Source: Planctomycetales bacterium
Lineage (GTDB): Bacteria > 4484-113
Direction of reading: 5' to 3'
DNA length: 64,000 bases
Assembly (NCBI GenBank): GCA_030606285.1
Contig: JAUWGS010000005.1
Span: 66,716-130,715, forward strand
Part shown: positions 18,449-26,635 of the stretch, in pieces
Layout: each line of letters starts with the position of its first letter
Position numbering within the stretch: position 1 is the first letter of the stretch
Program-made: the position numbers and the translations under genes
The notes under the pieces: generated by a model
Database searches by the model: none
What the model saw: only the letters and a program-made list of their open reading frames with translations
Told to the model about the DNA's origin: nothing

Positions 18449-19003
18449 CTATCCGAAGCTGACTTTCGGCGCTTCGCGCGCGGCTTCTTCGATCTCGAAG
18501 TAGTCGTGCGCGACAAGACCCATCATTCCCGCAACGACATTGTCGGGGAACCTCTGCCGCTTCGCATTGAAAGCAAGAACCACGTCGTTGAAGTGCTGGC
18601 GCGCGTAGGCGATCTTGTTCTCTATGGCAGACAGCTCCTCCTGTAGCTGGAGAAAGTTCTCGTTAGCTTTCAAGTCCGGGTAAGCCTCGGCAACCGCAAA
18701 GAGGCTCTTCAGCGCGCCGGTCAGGAGGTTCTCCGCCTCGCCCTGATCGCTCACGTTCTGGGCGGAGATTGCGTTGGAGCGAGCTTCCGTCACCTTCTGA
18801 AAGACTTCACGCTCGTGCTTCGCGTAGCCTTTCACCGTCTCCATCAGATTTGGCACCAGGTCGTACCGCTTCTTTAGCTGCACGTCCACCTGCGCCCAGC
18901 TTCCCTCTATCCGGTTGCGCAGCACGACAAACCGGTTGTAGAAGGCGATGAACCATAAAACGATAATGACGATTACGGCAATGATTACCCAAAAGACCCA
19001 CAT
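18449..19003 (-). CDS. lemA: LemA family protein
   Basis: The 184-residue product has an N-terminal membrane helix (VFWVIIAVIVIIVLWFIAFYN) and the LemA helical domain. Characteristic segments are LRNRIEGSWAQVDVQLKKR, YDLVPNLMETVKGYAKHE, LQEELSAIENKIAYARQHFND and FNAKRQRFPDNVVAGMMG. LemA proteins are membrane-anchored, mostly cytosolic or periplasmic helical bundles of unclear role. Length is typical. GAGAGG lies before the ATG. It is divergent from the Gld-type ABC operon with about 200 bases between them. Confidence 0.93.
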   Translation of the reverse strand: MWVFWVIIAVIVIIVLWFIAFYNRFVVLRNRIEGSWAQVDVQLKKRYDLVPNLMETVKGYAKHEREVFQKVTEARSNAISAQNVSDQGEAENLLTGALKSLFAVAEAYPDLKANENFLQLQEELSAIENKIAYARQHFNDVVLAFNAKRQRFPDNVVAGMMGLVAHDYFEIEEAAREAPKVSFG

Positions 19004-19102
19004 AGGTTACCTCTCAGGGGTTTTGTACTGGCCACGATTATATCACGCAACACAACGGGTAGAGCAGACGCAATCCCGCTGACCGTTGAACAAAGATGGT
19101 CG

Positions 19103-19163
19103 AGCATCCACCTAACCCAATGTTGGCTTGGGTATAATCCACCTGTTGACAGCGGTGGATGCT
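19103..19163 (+). promoter_or_regulatory. promoter with nested inverted repeats upstream of the ABC operon
   Basis: A TATAAT -10 box (19133-19138) is enclosed by 10-bp inverted repeats AGCATCCACC (19103-19112) and GGTGGATGCT (19154-19163). Inside these ACCCAA/TTGGGT arms (19114-19119, 19127-19132) run up to the -10 box. A second ATCCACC (19137-19143) can pair with the same right arm. The symmetry around the promoter looks like an operator or alternative hairpins. No regulator is identified. Confidence 0.45.
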
Positions 19164-19206
19164 GCGCTAAAATCACTTGCCCGCATTATCGAGGAGTGTT
19201 GCTGAA

Positions 19207-20139
19207 ATGATAGAGGTTGAGAACCTCACCAAACGTTTCGGTTCCACGGTTGCCGTGGACGCAGTGAGCTTCGCCGTGAAGCCCGGGGAGGTCGTTGGCT
19301 TCCTCGGCCCAAACGGCGCGGGAAAAACCACAACCATGCGGATCATCACCGGGCTCATCTACCCGCAGTCCGGCACCGCCCGTGTAAACGGGAGGGACAT
19401 CTGGGATGAACCGGTGGAAGTCCGCAGGCTTCTCGGCTATCTGCCCGAGGCTACTCCGCTCTACGACGAGATGAGCGTTACGGATTTTCTGCGGTTCGTC
19501 GCAACCGTGCGGGGCATCCCGTCCAGAGATATCCCCGCCAGAGTCGACAAGATGATCGACGTTTGCTCATTGCAGACGATGGCGTTCAAGGATATCTCAG
19601 AGCTTTCGCGGGGATTCCGTCAGCGCGTCGGCCTTGCCCAGGCGCTCATACACGACCCACCGGCACTCGTACTGGACGAGCTGACCAGCGGCCTGGACCC
19701 TTCGCAAATCCTGGAAATCAGGCGGCTCGTGCGTGAACTCGGCAAGGAGAAGGCTATCCTGTTCTCCACCCACATTCTCGACGAAGCCAACAAGACCTGC
19801 GACCGCATCCTAATCATCGATGACGGGCGTCTAGTCGGTGAAGGCAGCCCGCACGACCTTGCCGCCATGGCCAGCGGCGAAGCTGTATACAGCCTTGAAT
19901 TCAAGGGCGACGCGGAACTGTTCACGGAGAAGCTGCCCAATCACTTCAAGGTTGTGCACAGTCGGCCGGGCGCTGAAGGCTACACCGGGATGGAACTCAC
20001 CTGTTCTGACTCGGTGGATCACAGCGAAGATCTCTTCGATCTTACCGTCGCCGTCGGCGGCAAGCTGCGGCAGCTCTCACGTAAGGAAGCCACTTTAGAG
20101 GATGTCTTCCTGGAACTTACCAAGGGGGGTGAAGCGTGA
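19207..20139 (+). CDS. ABC transporter ATP-binding protein (GldA/NatA-like)
   Basis: This 310-residue ATPase has Walker A GPNGAGKT, Q-loop region GYLPEATPLYDEMSV, signature LSRGFRQRVGLAQAL and Walker B LVLDE, then LTSGLDP and the switch His in FSTHIL. The usual Pro of DEPTSGLD is Leu here (DELTSGLD), a small oddity next to the intact catalytic Glu. The C-terminal domain continues about 90 residues as in DrrA/GldA proteins. ATG 19207 has GAGGAG ten bases upstream; TTG 19177 is rejected. It is the first gene of a four-gene operon whose partners form a Gld-type ABC-2 exporter. Confidence 0.92.
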   Translation: MIEVENLTKRFGSTVAVDAVSFAVKPGEVVGFLGPNGAGKTTTMRIITGLIYPQSGTARVNGRDIWDEPVEVRRLLGYLPEATPLYDEMSVTDFLRFVATVRGIPSRDIPARVDKMIDVCSLQTMAFKDISELSRGFRQRVGLAQALIHDPPALVLDELTSGLDPSQILEIRRLVRELGKEKAILFSTHILDEANKTCDRILIIDDGRLVGEGSPHDLAAMASGEAVYSLEFKGDAELFTEKLPNHFKVVHSRPGAEGYTGMELTCSDSVDHSEDLFDLTVAVGGKLRQLSRKEATLEDVFLELTKGGEA

Positions 20140-20864
20140 TGCGGCAGGTTCTGGCGATCTACCGAAAGGAATTGCGGCTCTACTTCGACAGCCCCATCGC
20201 GTACATCTTCATAATTGTGTTTCTCGCGATAACGAGCTGGCTGTTCTTCCGCACCTTCTTCCTTATTAGAGTCTCCTCCATGAGAAGCTTCTTCACAATC
20301 ATCCCCTGGCTCTGCATGTTCTTTATCCCGGCAGTCTCGATGCGCCTATGGGCGGAGGAGCGAAAGACCGGCAGCAACGAGCTCCTGATGAGCCTGCCCC
20401 TTCAGGAATGGGAGGTCGTGCTCGGCAAGTACTTGGCGGCTCTAACTGTGTATGTCGTCGCCATCATTCTGACGACCCCGCTGGCAATCGTGGTCGGGGC
20501 GCTGGGCTCTCCGGAATGGGGCGTGATCGTGGGTAGCTACCTGGGATGCATTTTCCTGGGCGCGGCTATCCTCGCAATCGGCACGTTCATTAGCTCCCTC
20601 ACGAGCAATCAGATTGTGGCGTTCATCGTAAGCGTCATCATCGTCGCCGGGCTAACCATCGTCGGGCAGCCGCTGGTGACGATGTTCCTGCAGGGACCGC
20701 TGATTGTCCTCGTGCCCTACGCTGAATGGCTCGGGCTGGCAAACCACTTCAGCAGCATATCGCGCGGCGTCATCGACAGCAGAGACATCATCTACTACAT
20801 CCTTCTAACAACGCTGCCGTTATACCTTACTGTCAAGTCAATCCAGGCGAGTAAGGTAGGGTAA
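20139..20864 (+). CDS. ABC-2 type permease (GldF-like)
   Basis: The roughly 241-residue protein has six hydrophobic segments. It starts MRQVLAIYRKELRLYFDSPIAYIFI, the pattern of GldF/ABC-2 permeases, and contains MRLWAEERKTGSNELLMSLP, a cytoplasmic coupling segment seen across this family. ATG 20139 overlaps the ATPase stop (TGATG) and GGGGGG lies upstream; GTG 20136 is equally possible. Partner of the preceding ATPase in an export complex of unknown substrate. Confidence 0.9.
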   Translation: MRQVLAIYRKELRLYFDSPIAYIFIIVFLAITSWLFFRTFFLIRVSSMRSFFTIIPWLCMFFIPAVSMRLWAEERKTGSNELLMSLPLQEWEVVLGKYLAALTVYVVAIILTTPLAIVVGALGSPEWGVIVGSYLGCIFLGAAILAIGTFISSLTSNQIVAFIVSVIIVAGLTIVGQPLVTMFLQGPLIVLVPYAEWLGLANHFSSISRGVIDSRDIIYYILLTTLPLYLTVKSIQASKVG

Positions 20865-20866
20865 TC

Positions 20867-22522
20867 ATGGAAGCACGAAGAACCTACTGGCAAAGGCAAT
20901 CCTTCGAGATAGTTTTGGTCATCGTCCTGTTTGTGCTGGCAGCGTTCGTATCTGACCGCATATACACCCGGGCCGACCTGACGGCCGAGAAGGTCTTTAC
21001 GCTCACGGATTCCACGAAGAGCGTGCTGCGCAACATTGACGGCATAGTGAACGTGCAGCTCTACCTCTCGGGTGACCTGCCGGCGGAGGCGCTTCCTGCC
21101 GCCGAGCGGATCAAAGACCTGCTCTACGAGTACGAGGCGTATGGCGGAAGGCACTTCCGAATCCAGATCAAAGACCCGACAAACAACCCGGAAGCCAAGA
21201 AGCGTGCGGAGGAACTGGGGCTTCTTGAGGGCCAAATGCAGGCGCTTTCGCGAGACGAACTCGTTGTGAAGCGAGTGTATATGGGCATTGCGATGACCTA
21301 CCGGGACAAGAGCGAGATCATCCCGATCATAACGAATCCCGCTAACCTGGAGTATGACCTCACTTCAAGGATTATCAAGCTGACCCGCGAGAGCATCCCC
21401 GTCCTGGGAATCGTTGATTTCTCGCGGAGCTACGACATCCAGGATCCCGAAAACAAGTCCCGCTTCACGGTCATCAAGCAGGCGCTGCGTGACCGCTTTG
21501 AAGTGCAGGACATAAAGCTGGAAGAGACGCTGGAGATACCTGAGGAAGTCAAGGCGCTGATCTTCCTGCAGCCGATGGGACTGTCAGATGAAGCCAAGTA
21601 CGTGCTCGACCAGTACCTGCTGCGCGGCGGCAACATCTTTGCGCCGAGCGAAGCCATAATGATCGGCCAGCAGATGCAGGCCTTCCCCGCCCTCCCCGGT
21701 TACGAAACTGTTTTCAGCAGTTATGGCCTCGACCTCAAGAAAATGATGGTGCTGGAGAACAGAAACAACGCCATGGCGCGCTTCTCGACCGGCATGATGG
21801 TAATCCAGATGCCCTACCCGATGTGGGTGAAGATACAGCCTACGGGCTTCAGCAAGGACTTCGCGCCTATCGCGCCTCTGGACTCACTCGTGCTGCCATG
21901 GTCAGGCTACCTGTCCCTGCAAAAAGAGCTTCCCGACGGCGTGAAGGCAACTCCAATCCTGCACACATCCAAGGACGCCTATGCGTTGAGTTCTCCGTTT
22001 GACCTGAACCCTCAGCAGGATTGGCAGGCGCAGCGCGCGAACTCGTCCAAGCAGGGGACATTCGTGCTGGGTTATCTCCTGTCAGGCATCTTTCCCTCGG
22101 CATTTCCGGACGGGCCGCCGGTGCCAGACGAGAATACTCGCGAGGAGCGCACACAGCTCATTGCCGAGAAACTGGGCTCGCACACACATCTGAACGAAAG
22201 CTCGGAGCCAGGGAACCTTGCCGTAGTCTCCAATGGCAGATTCCTGGAAGACAACTACCTAAATGATTTCTCCGAAAACCTGCTGTTCGTTGAGAACATC
22301 GCCGACTGGATGCTGGAAAACGAATCCCTCATCGGCATCCGTTCCCGCAGCGTGGCTGCGCGGCCGTTTGAAATAGAACCGACCGAGCCGGTGAAGAACC
22401 TCATTAAGTTCGGACTCAGCATCGGTCTGCCGCTGCTCGTCGTGCTGTTCGGCCTCCTGCGCTGGGGTATCAGGCTGAAGCGGCGGAAGCTCATCAAGCA
22501 GCGCTACATGTCGGGGGAGTAA
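20867..22522 (+). CDS. GldG-like ABC transport auxiliary protein
   Basis: The 551-residue protein is anchored by an N-terminal helix (FEIVLVIVLFVLAAFVSDRIY) and a C-terminal one near residue 520 (GLPLLVVLFGLLRWGIRLKRR). The extracytoplasmic part begins RADLTAEKVFTLTDSTKSVL and has VYMGIAMTYRDKSEIIPII and EYDLTSRIIKLTRESIP, the landmarks of the GldG/uncharacterised ABC-type transport family. In Bacteroidetes GldG works with GldA and GldF in gliding and secretion; similar operons occur in many non-gliding bacteria. It follows the permease by two bases. Confidence 0.88.
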   Translation: MEARRTYWQRQSFEIVLVIVLFVLAAFVSDRIYTRADLTAEKVFTLTDSTKSVLRNIDGIVNVQLYLSGDLPAEALPAAERIKDLLYEYEAYGGRHFRIQIKDPTNNPEAKKRAEELGLLEGQMQALSRDELVVKRVYMGIAMTYRDKSEIIPIITNPANLEYDLTSRIIKLTRESIPVLGIVDFSRSYDIQDPENKSRFTVIKQALRDRFEVQDIKLEETLEIPEEVKALIFLQPMGLSDEAKYVLDQYLLRGGNIFAPSEAIMIGQQMQAFPALPGYETVFSSYGLDLKKMMVLENRNNAMARFSTGMMVIQMPYPMWVKIQPTGFSKDFAPIAPLDSLVLPWSGYLSLQKELPDGVKATPILHTSKDAYALSSPFDLNPQQDWQAQRANSSKQGTFVLGYLLSGIFPSAFPDGPPVPDENTREERTQLIAEKLGSHTHLNESSEPGNLAVVSNGRFLEDNYLNDFSENLLFVENIADWMLENESLIGIRSRSVAARPFEIEPTEPVKNLIKFGLSIGLPLLVVLFGLLRWGIRLKRRKLIKQRYMSGE

Positions 22523-22526
22523 CGCC

Positions 22527-23537
22527 ATGAAGAGAAAGGACTTCTCGAAATTCGGCTACCTGTTCGCTGCGATTGTCGTCCTGGTTATCTTCCTCGTTTA
22601 TACAAATCTGCAGGAACGAAAAATAGAAGAACGGCGCGAGGAAGCGCTCACGCCGCTGATTGCCTCGTCCGCTCTGGAAGGATGCAACTATGTGGTCATC
22701 TCCAAAGCAGGAGAAGACGACGTGGAACTGCTGCGGAAAAACGGCAGGTGGTACGTCCAGTTGCCTGAAAGGCTGTTTCCCGCACTTCCCGAAGACGTGG
22801 ATGATTTCTTCCACTACTTCAATGCCATCAAGCCGGAGAGCATCGTCAGCGAGGATAAGGCGGCATTTGCCGACTTCGGCGTGGACGAGGAAAGTGGAGT
22901 TACAGTGCGGTTCTTCAGCAGCGTGGAAAGCGACACCCCCGTGGCTGAACTCGTAATGGGCAAGAGCGGCCCGGACTATCACAGCGTGTACGCCCGCAAA
23001 GCGGGAGACGGCAGGACCTACCTCATACCGGAGAATCAGTCCACGCTCTGGAACCGGAAAGCGAAACTCTGGCGGGATACTTACCCGTTTCGCGAGTCGC
23101 GGGAGGACATCCATTCCATTGCCATTCGCACGGCCGACGAGACATTTACCGTCGCGCTGGGAGACGACGGCTTCTGGGCGTTTGGCGGCGGCGATCCAAA
23201 CACGGTGAACCAGGAGCAAACAGTGGGGCTCATCTCACGGCTGACCGGTCTCGTGGGTCTGTCGCTCGTTGACGATGTGGAATCCCAGCATGGCCTGGAC
23301 AATCCTGAATGGGAATTCGAACTCGGCGTAGGCGAGCGCACGGTAACGCTCTCCGTATCCGAGGAAATCGAGCAGAAGCGCTACTTGCGCAACTCGGAAC
23401 TCGACCAGGTATACCAAATCGGCGCAGCGCCCCTTCAGGGCGTCAAGACCGCGCGTAGAGACTACGTCCAGCGGGAAGACGAAACGGAGGAGACTGAAGG
23501 AACCGCAGGCGCGGCCGAAGAAGCCCCCGAAGAGTAA
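22527..23537 (+). CDS. DUF4340-like membrane-anchored protein
   Basis: The 336-residue protein has an N-terminal anchor (FGYLFAAIVVLVIFLVYTN) followed by repeated beta-rich modules (EDDVELLRKNGRWYVQLP; ADETFTVALGDDGFWAFGG), the DUF4340 pattern found downstream of GldG-like genes. The C-terminal 25 residues are very acidic (REDETEETEGTAGAAEEAP). It starts four bases after the GldG-like stop and ends the operon. Role unknown; context implies an accessory of the exporter. Confidence 0.8.
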   Translation: MKRKDFSKFGYLFAAIVVLVIFLVYTNLQERKIEERREEALTPLIASSALEGCNYVVISKAGEDDVELLRKNGRWYVQLPERLFPALPEDVDDFFHYFNAIKPESIVSEDKAAFADFGVDEESGVTVRFFSSVESDTPVAELVMGKSGPDYHSVYARKAGDGRTYLIPENQSTLWNRKAKLWRDTYPFRESREDIHSIAIRTADETFTVALGDDGFWAFGGGDPNTVNQEQTVGLISRLTGLVGLSLVDDVESQHGLDNPEWEFELGVGERTVTLSVSEEIEQKRYLRNSELDQVYQIGAAPLQGVKTARRDYVQREDETEETEGTAGAAEEAPEE

Positions 23538-23602
23538 CCGGGTTCCGCCGGCGTCAGACACCAGTTGAACCGGCACGAAGCTCTTCCACCGCAAGGCTAC
23601 AG

Positions 23603-23608
23603 TATAAT
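23603..23608 (+). promoter_or_regulatory. -10 box before the site-2 protease gene
   Basis: Perfect TATAAT, 26 bases before the ATG at 23635. No clear -35 and no clear Shine-Dalgarno sequence. Confidence 0.4.
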
Positions 23609-23634
23609 AGGCGCGCCGGCAACAGCGGCTTCAA

Positions 23635-24345
23635 ATGGGTGGTAGTTTCTTACTTAAGGTTCTAATCTTCGTTGTCCTCATTATTAGCGTGGTTATGCAC
23701 GAGTTCGCGCACGGAGCTGTGGCTGACGCCAACGGTGATCCAACCCCGCGCCTAGCCGGACGGTTGACCTGGAATCCACTGGCACATCTTGATCCTCTCG
23801 GCACCATATTCATCATCCTGATAATCTTTATGGGTGTTCCCTTTTTCGGCTGGGCCAAGCCGGTGCCTATTAACCCGACTTACTTCCGTGACTATCGCAA
23901 GGGGATGATAACCACCGCCATTGCCGGTCCTTTCGCTAACTTCTCCCTCCTCGTGCTGTGCATGGGGATCCTGTACTTCATGTACATCTTCAAGGTCTCA
24001 CCGAACTCCCTGATCGCAGGCATGCTGGGCATCGGCGTGCTAATCAACTTCATCCTGATGTTCTTCAACCTACTGCCAATACCCCCGCTGGACGGCAGCA
24101 AAGTGCTGATGCAATTTCTGCCGTGGAAGCACCAGATGACTTTCCTGAAACTGGAATCGTTTGGCTTCATTATCCTTATCGCGCTGCTCTTCACCGGTGT
24201 GCTGGGCACAATTCTACTGTGGGCATTCGGCGGAATGACCTGGGTGACGCTGCAATTGCTCGGACCTGAGTTCACAGGCTATCTTGCGAACGCTGATCCC
24301 ACCGGCATGATGGTTCACGTCATCAGGTACTTCTTCGCTGGATAG
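23635..24345 (+). CDS. site-2 protease family (M50) membrane metalloprotease
   Basis: The 236-residue polytopic protein has HEFAHG (residues 22-27), the HEXXH zinc site within a membrane helix. NLLPIPPLDGSK is the matching NPxPPLDG motif that supplies the Asp ligand. The architecture is the short, PDZ-free type of M50B peptidase common beside scpA. It probably cleaves membrane proteins within the bilayer; the substrate is unknown. ScpA starts 29 bases downstream, and this pairing is frequent in bacteria. Confidence 0.92.
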   Translation: MGGSFLLKVLIFVVLIISVVMHEFAHGAVADANGDPTPRLAGRLTWNPLAHLDPLGTIFIILIIFMGVPFFGWAKPVPINPTYFRDYRKGMITTAIAGPFANFSLLVLCMGILYFMYIFKVSPNSLIAGMLGIGVLINFILMFFNLLPIPPLDGSKVLMQFLPWKHQMTFLKLESFGFIILIALLFTGVLGTILLWAFGGMTWVTLQLLGPEFTGYLANADPTGMMVHVIRYFFAG

Positions 24346-24374
24346 CCCAGAGGAACCTGGGCGGCTTGCACGCA

Positions 24375-25112
24375 ATGCCTCAGAACTACAGAATCCAGCT
24401 GGCCAACTTCACAGGGCCCATTGACCTTCTGCTCCATCTCATCCGCGTAAACGAGATGGACATCCTTGACCTCGACCTGCATCTCATCACGCAGCAGTAC
24501 GTGGACGCGATTGCGGGAGAAGAGATCGCATCACTGGAGAACGCCTACTATTTCCTCCTGATGGCCTCGACACTGCTGGAAATCAAGAGCAAATCGCTCC
24601 TGCCGGACGAAAAGCAGGTAATCGATTCCGAAGAACCAACCGGCGAAGAAATGAAAGCCGACCTTGTCCGCAGGCTGCAAACATACCAGAACCTGAAGGG
24701 CATTGTGGCTGAACTCACGCAGCGCGAACACGAGCAGCGGCAAAGGCTTCCCGCTGACACACACAGCCGCTTGGAACAGACACTGGTCTATTCGCTCAAG
24801 GATGTATCCCTCTACGATCTAATAACAGCGTTTGAGGACGCGATAGCCCGTGCCCAGCCCGTTGGCGAACTGAGTTTCGCAGAGGAAGATCTGTCAGTGG
24901 ACGAAGCATTTGAAGATATCACCGAACTCCTGAAAGAGCGCAACGGGGAAGTCAACCTGAAAGAAGTGCTAGACCTGCACCGGGGCCTGCCTTGGCTGAT
25001 TGTCGCATTCCTTGCCGTGCTGGAGCTCATCAGCATCGAGAAGGTGCGGTTCAAGAAAAGGCGCGGCGGCATCGTCCTCAACCTGGTGGCCGATGCAGAT
25101 ACGCCGATCTAG
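24375..25112 (+). CDS. scpA: segregation and condensation protein A
   Basis: The 245-residue kleisin starts MPQNYRIQLANFTGPIDLLL, the conserved ScpA N-terminus that binds the SMC neck. It continues LHLIRVNEMDILDLDLHLITQQYVDAI and ends with a winged-helix-like tail (FLAVLELISIEKVRFKKR). It bridges SMC heads, and smc itself is at 46.8 kb in this window. ATG 24375 is chosen over TTG 24366. No scpB follows, since the next gene is convergent rlmB, whose end overlaps by 4 bases. Confidence 0.93.
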   Translation: MPQNYRIQLANFTGPIDLLLHLIRVNEMDILDLDLHLITQQYVDAIAGEEIASLENAYYFLLMASTLLEIKSKSLLPDEKQVIDSEEPTGEEMKADLVRRLQTYQNLKGIVAELTQREHEQRQRLPADTHSRLEQTLVYSLKDVSLYDLITAFEDAIARAQPVGELSFAEEDLSVDEAFEDITELLKERNGEVNLKEVLDLHRGLPWLIVAFLAVLELISIEKVRFKKRRGGIVLNLVADADTPI

Positions 25113-25876
25113 CTGCGGCGTGCCCAGTGCGCGCGGAAGAAGAACAGCGCCAGCGCGGTTGAGACTCCCAGATTAAGCGACTCCACGCCTTCCTGCATCG
25201 GTATGGTTAGCCTGAAGTCGCTCTTTTCTTTCAGCATCCGGCGCACGCCGCGTTCCTCGCGGCCCACGATGAATGCGGTTCGCCGGGGGAAGTCGAAGCT
25301 GAAGATACTCTCGCCCTCGTGAGCGTCCAGAGTGACCACCCAGAACTCATGCTTCTTGAGGCGGTCCACCGCCTGGGACAGATTCTCTCCGATGACGATT
25401 GAGGTGCGGTATGTCGCGCCGGCGGATACCTTGTGCACCGTGCAGTTCACCGGCGCTGTTCCGTGTTTGGGCAACACAACGGTGGCACCGGCTGCAGCGG
25501 CTGAACGGATGACGGCACCCAGATTCTGCGGATCGTTCACTCCGTCAAGCAGAAGTATCGAGGCTACATTTCCCAGCTTGGGAAGCACCTCACCCAGCAG
25601 CGCACCGGTGTAGGGCTCCGTGATTCCAGCAACCCCTTGATGCGAGAAGCCTTCCAGCACGGGAAACCAGGGGGCGTCCTCCAGCGGCTCAACGGGCAAG
25701 CCTGCTTCGCAAGCCGCCTTCCTTAGCTGCGCAAGCCGCTTTGAAGTGCTCTCAAGTAGGAACAGGCGACGCAGTGCGCCGGCCTGCAGCGCTTCGAAAG
25801 CAGGGTTAATCCCGTACACGAAGTGGTCGGGCAGTTGAGATGTATGGAGTTTGTCGCGCCGTAGCTTGCCGCCCAC
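25109..25876 (-). CDS. rlmB: TrmH/RlmB-family 23S rRNA 2'-O-methyltransferase
   Basis: The 255-residue SPOUT methyltransferase has an N-terminal substrate domain (HFVYGINPAFEAL) and the catalytic domain motifs LLLDGVNDPQNLGAVIRSA, FIVGREERGV and IPMQEGVESLNLGVSTA. In the best-known members it methylates the ribose of G2251 in 23S rRNA using S-adenosylmethionine; other TrmH-type targets cannot be excluded. The GTG start at 25876 has no ribosome binding site but lies exactly six bases after TAGAAT. An intrinsic terminator sits just upstream of that box. Confidence 0.9.
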   Translation of the reverse strand: MGGKLRRDKLHTSQLPDHFVYGINPAFEALQAGALRRLFLLESTSKRLAQLRKAACEAGLPVEPLEDAPWFPVLEGFSHQGVAGITEPYTGALLGEVLPKLGNVASILLLDGVNDPQNLGAVIRSAAAAGATVVLPKHGTAPVNCTVHKVSAGATYRTSIVIGENLSQAVDRLKKHEFWVVTLDAHEGESIFSFDFPRRTAFIVGREERGVRRMLKEKSDFRLTIPMQEGVESLNLGVSTALALFFFRAHWARRS

Positions 25877-25882
25877 ACTTAC

Positions 25883-25888
25883 ATTCTA
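25883..25888 (-). promoter_or_regulatory. -10 box of rlmB, leaderless layout
   Basis: TAGAAT on the minus strand with six bases to the GTG start. It abuts the U-tract of the terminator at 25891-25919. Confidence 0.45.
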
Positions 25889-25890
25889 AC

Positions 25891-25919
25891 AAAAAAAAAG
25901 GGGCTCACCTGGGAGCCCC
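25891..25919 (-). terminator. intrinsic terminator immediately upstream of rlmB
   Basis: On the minus strand a GGGGCTC stem, six-base loop and GAGCCCC are followed by nine T residues, a canonical Rho-independent terminator. It would end leftward transcripts arriving from 25920-26013, where no gene on this strand is recognised. It may mark the end of a small RNA or act as an attenuator. Confidence 0.85.
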
Positions 25920-26013
25920 CTATCCAAAGGTGTTACCAACAAGTTCTCGAAGGTCATTATGATAGACTTCCCTTAGCGGGTTTTGTTCCAGCCCGGCGAA
26001 GGGATTAACGACA

Positions 26014-26580
26014 GTGGCATTCAACCCGTTCAAACTGACCCATCTCAGCAAGGGCGTAAGAGCACTTGCGGTGATTCTCACCGTGTCGTTTCTTCTGGCC
26101 CTCGCAGCGGGCATCTACTCACTCTCCCGGCAGCGGGGGACAACGGTAGCCGGCGGCTTTTACTCCTACCAGCTCCAGCTGGAACACGGACTGTCGCTTG
26201 GCTCCCCGTATGAGGGCGAGGCGGCCCTGGTTGCCCATCTTGAAGAGCGCGGATTCTCACTGCTGCGCAGGCTCAGCGATGATAACTTTGAGTTCGAGTC
26301 GCCCAATTCTGATTATCTACTTCGAGTGAAGACCCACCGGGGATATGTGAGTTCCATCTATCACTACCTGCACCGCAACGCCAGCCGGCCGCAGTCGCGC
26401 CCATGCTTCCTTGGATGCAGCCCGGAAGAACTTAGGCAAAGGCTCGGCGCTCCATCAGCAATTGAGGCTTACCCTGTTCCGAGCTATCGCTACGAACTCG
26501 CTGACGCCGTACTCACAATCGTGTTCTGTGACGATGGCTGGGCTGTGGAGGCCGACCTGCAGCGGCCGATTGTGGGCTAG
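26014..26580 (+). CDS. membrane-anchored hypothetical protein
   Basis: The 188-residue product has one N-terminal membrane helix (ALAVILTVSFLLALAAGIYSL) after a short basic segment, so it is anchored or secreted. The rest is a small alpha/beta domain with Cys pairs in RPCFLGCSPEELRQRLGAP and IVFCDDGWAVEAD. The LGCSPEELRQRLGAP part resembles the start of SmpA/BamE-type small envelope domains (…G.s.e.v...lG.P), a weak similarity. It starts with GTG; AAGGG lies about 11 bases upstream. No family is assigned. Confidence 0.65.
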   Translation: MAFNPFKLTHLSKGVRALAVILTVSFLLALAAGIYSLSRQRGTTVAGGFYSYQLQLEHGLSLGSPYEGEAALVAHLEERGFSLLRRLSDDNFEFESPNSDYLLRVKTHRGYVSSIYHYLHRNASRPQSRPCFLGCSPEELRQRLGAPSAIEAYPVPSYRYELADAVLTIVFCDDGWAVEADLQRPIVG

Positions 26581-26635
26581 CAGCCTGCCGCTTCAAACTG
26601 AGAACGGCACGGGCAGAGCCGGGCGGGCGTCCGCT

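Noticed and set aside
18262-18462. 66-codon plus-strand frame between two minus-strand genes
   Set aside because: It overlaps the lipoprotein signal region antisense, has no ribosome binding site and resembles no protein family.
25880-26013. 6S RNA or SRP RNA gene
   Set aside because: I looked for the 6S open-bubble layout, the SRP GGAA tetraloop region and tmRNA arms, and none was convincing.
25920-26114. 64-codon minus-strand frame ending at the terminator
   Set aside because: It ends exactly before the hairpin, but it runs antisense into the start of the plus-strand gene, lacks a ribosome binding site and shows no family pattern. A non-coding transcript or attenuator is as likely.
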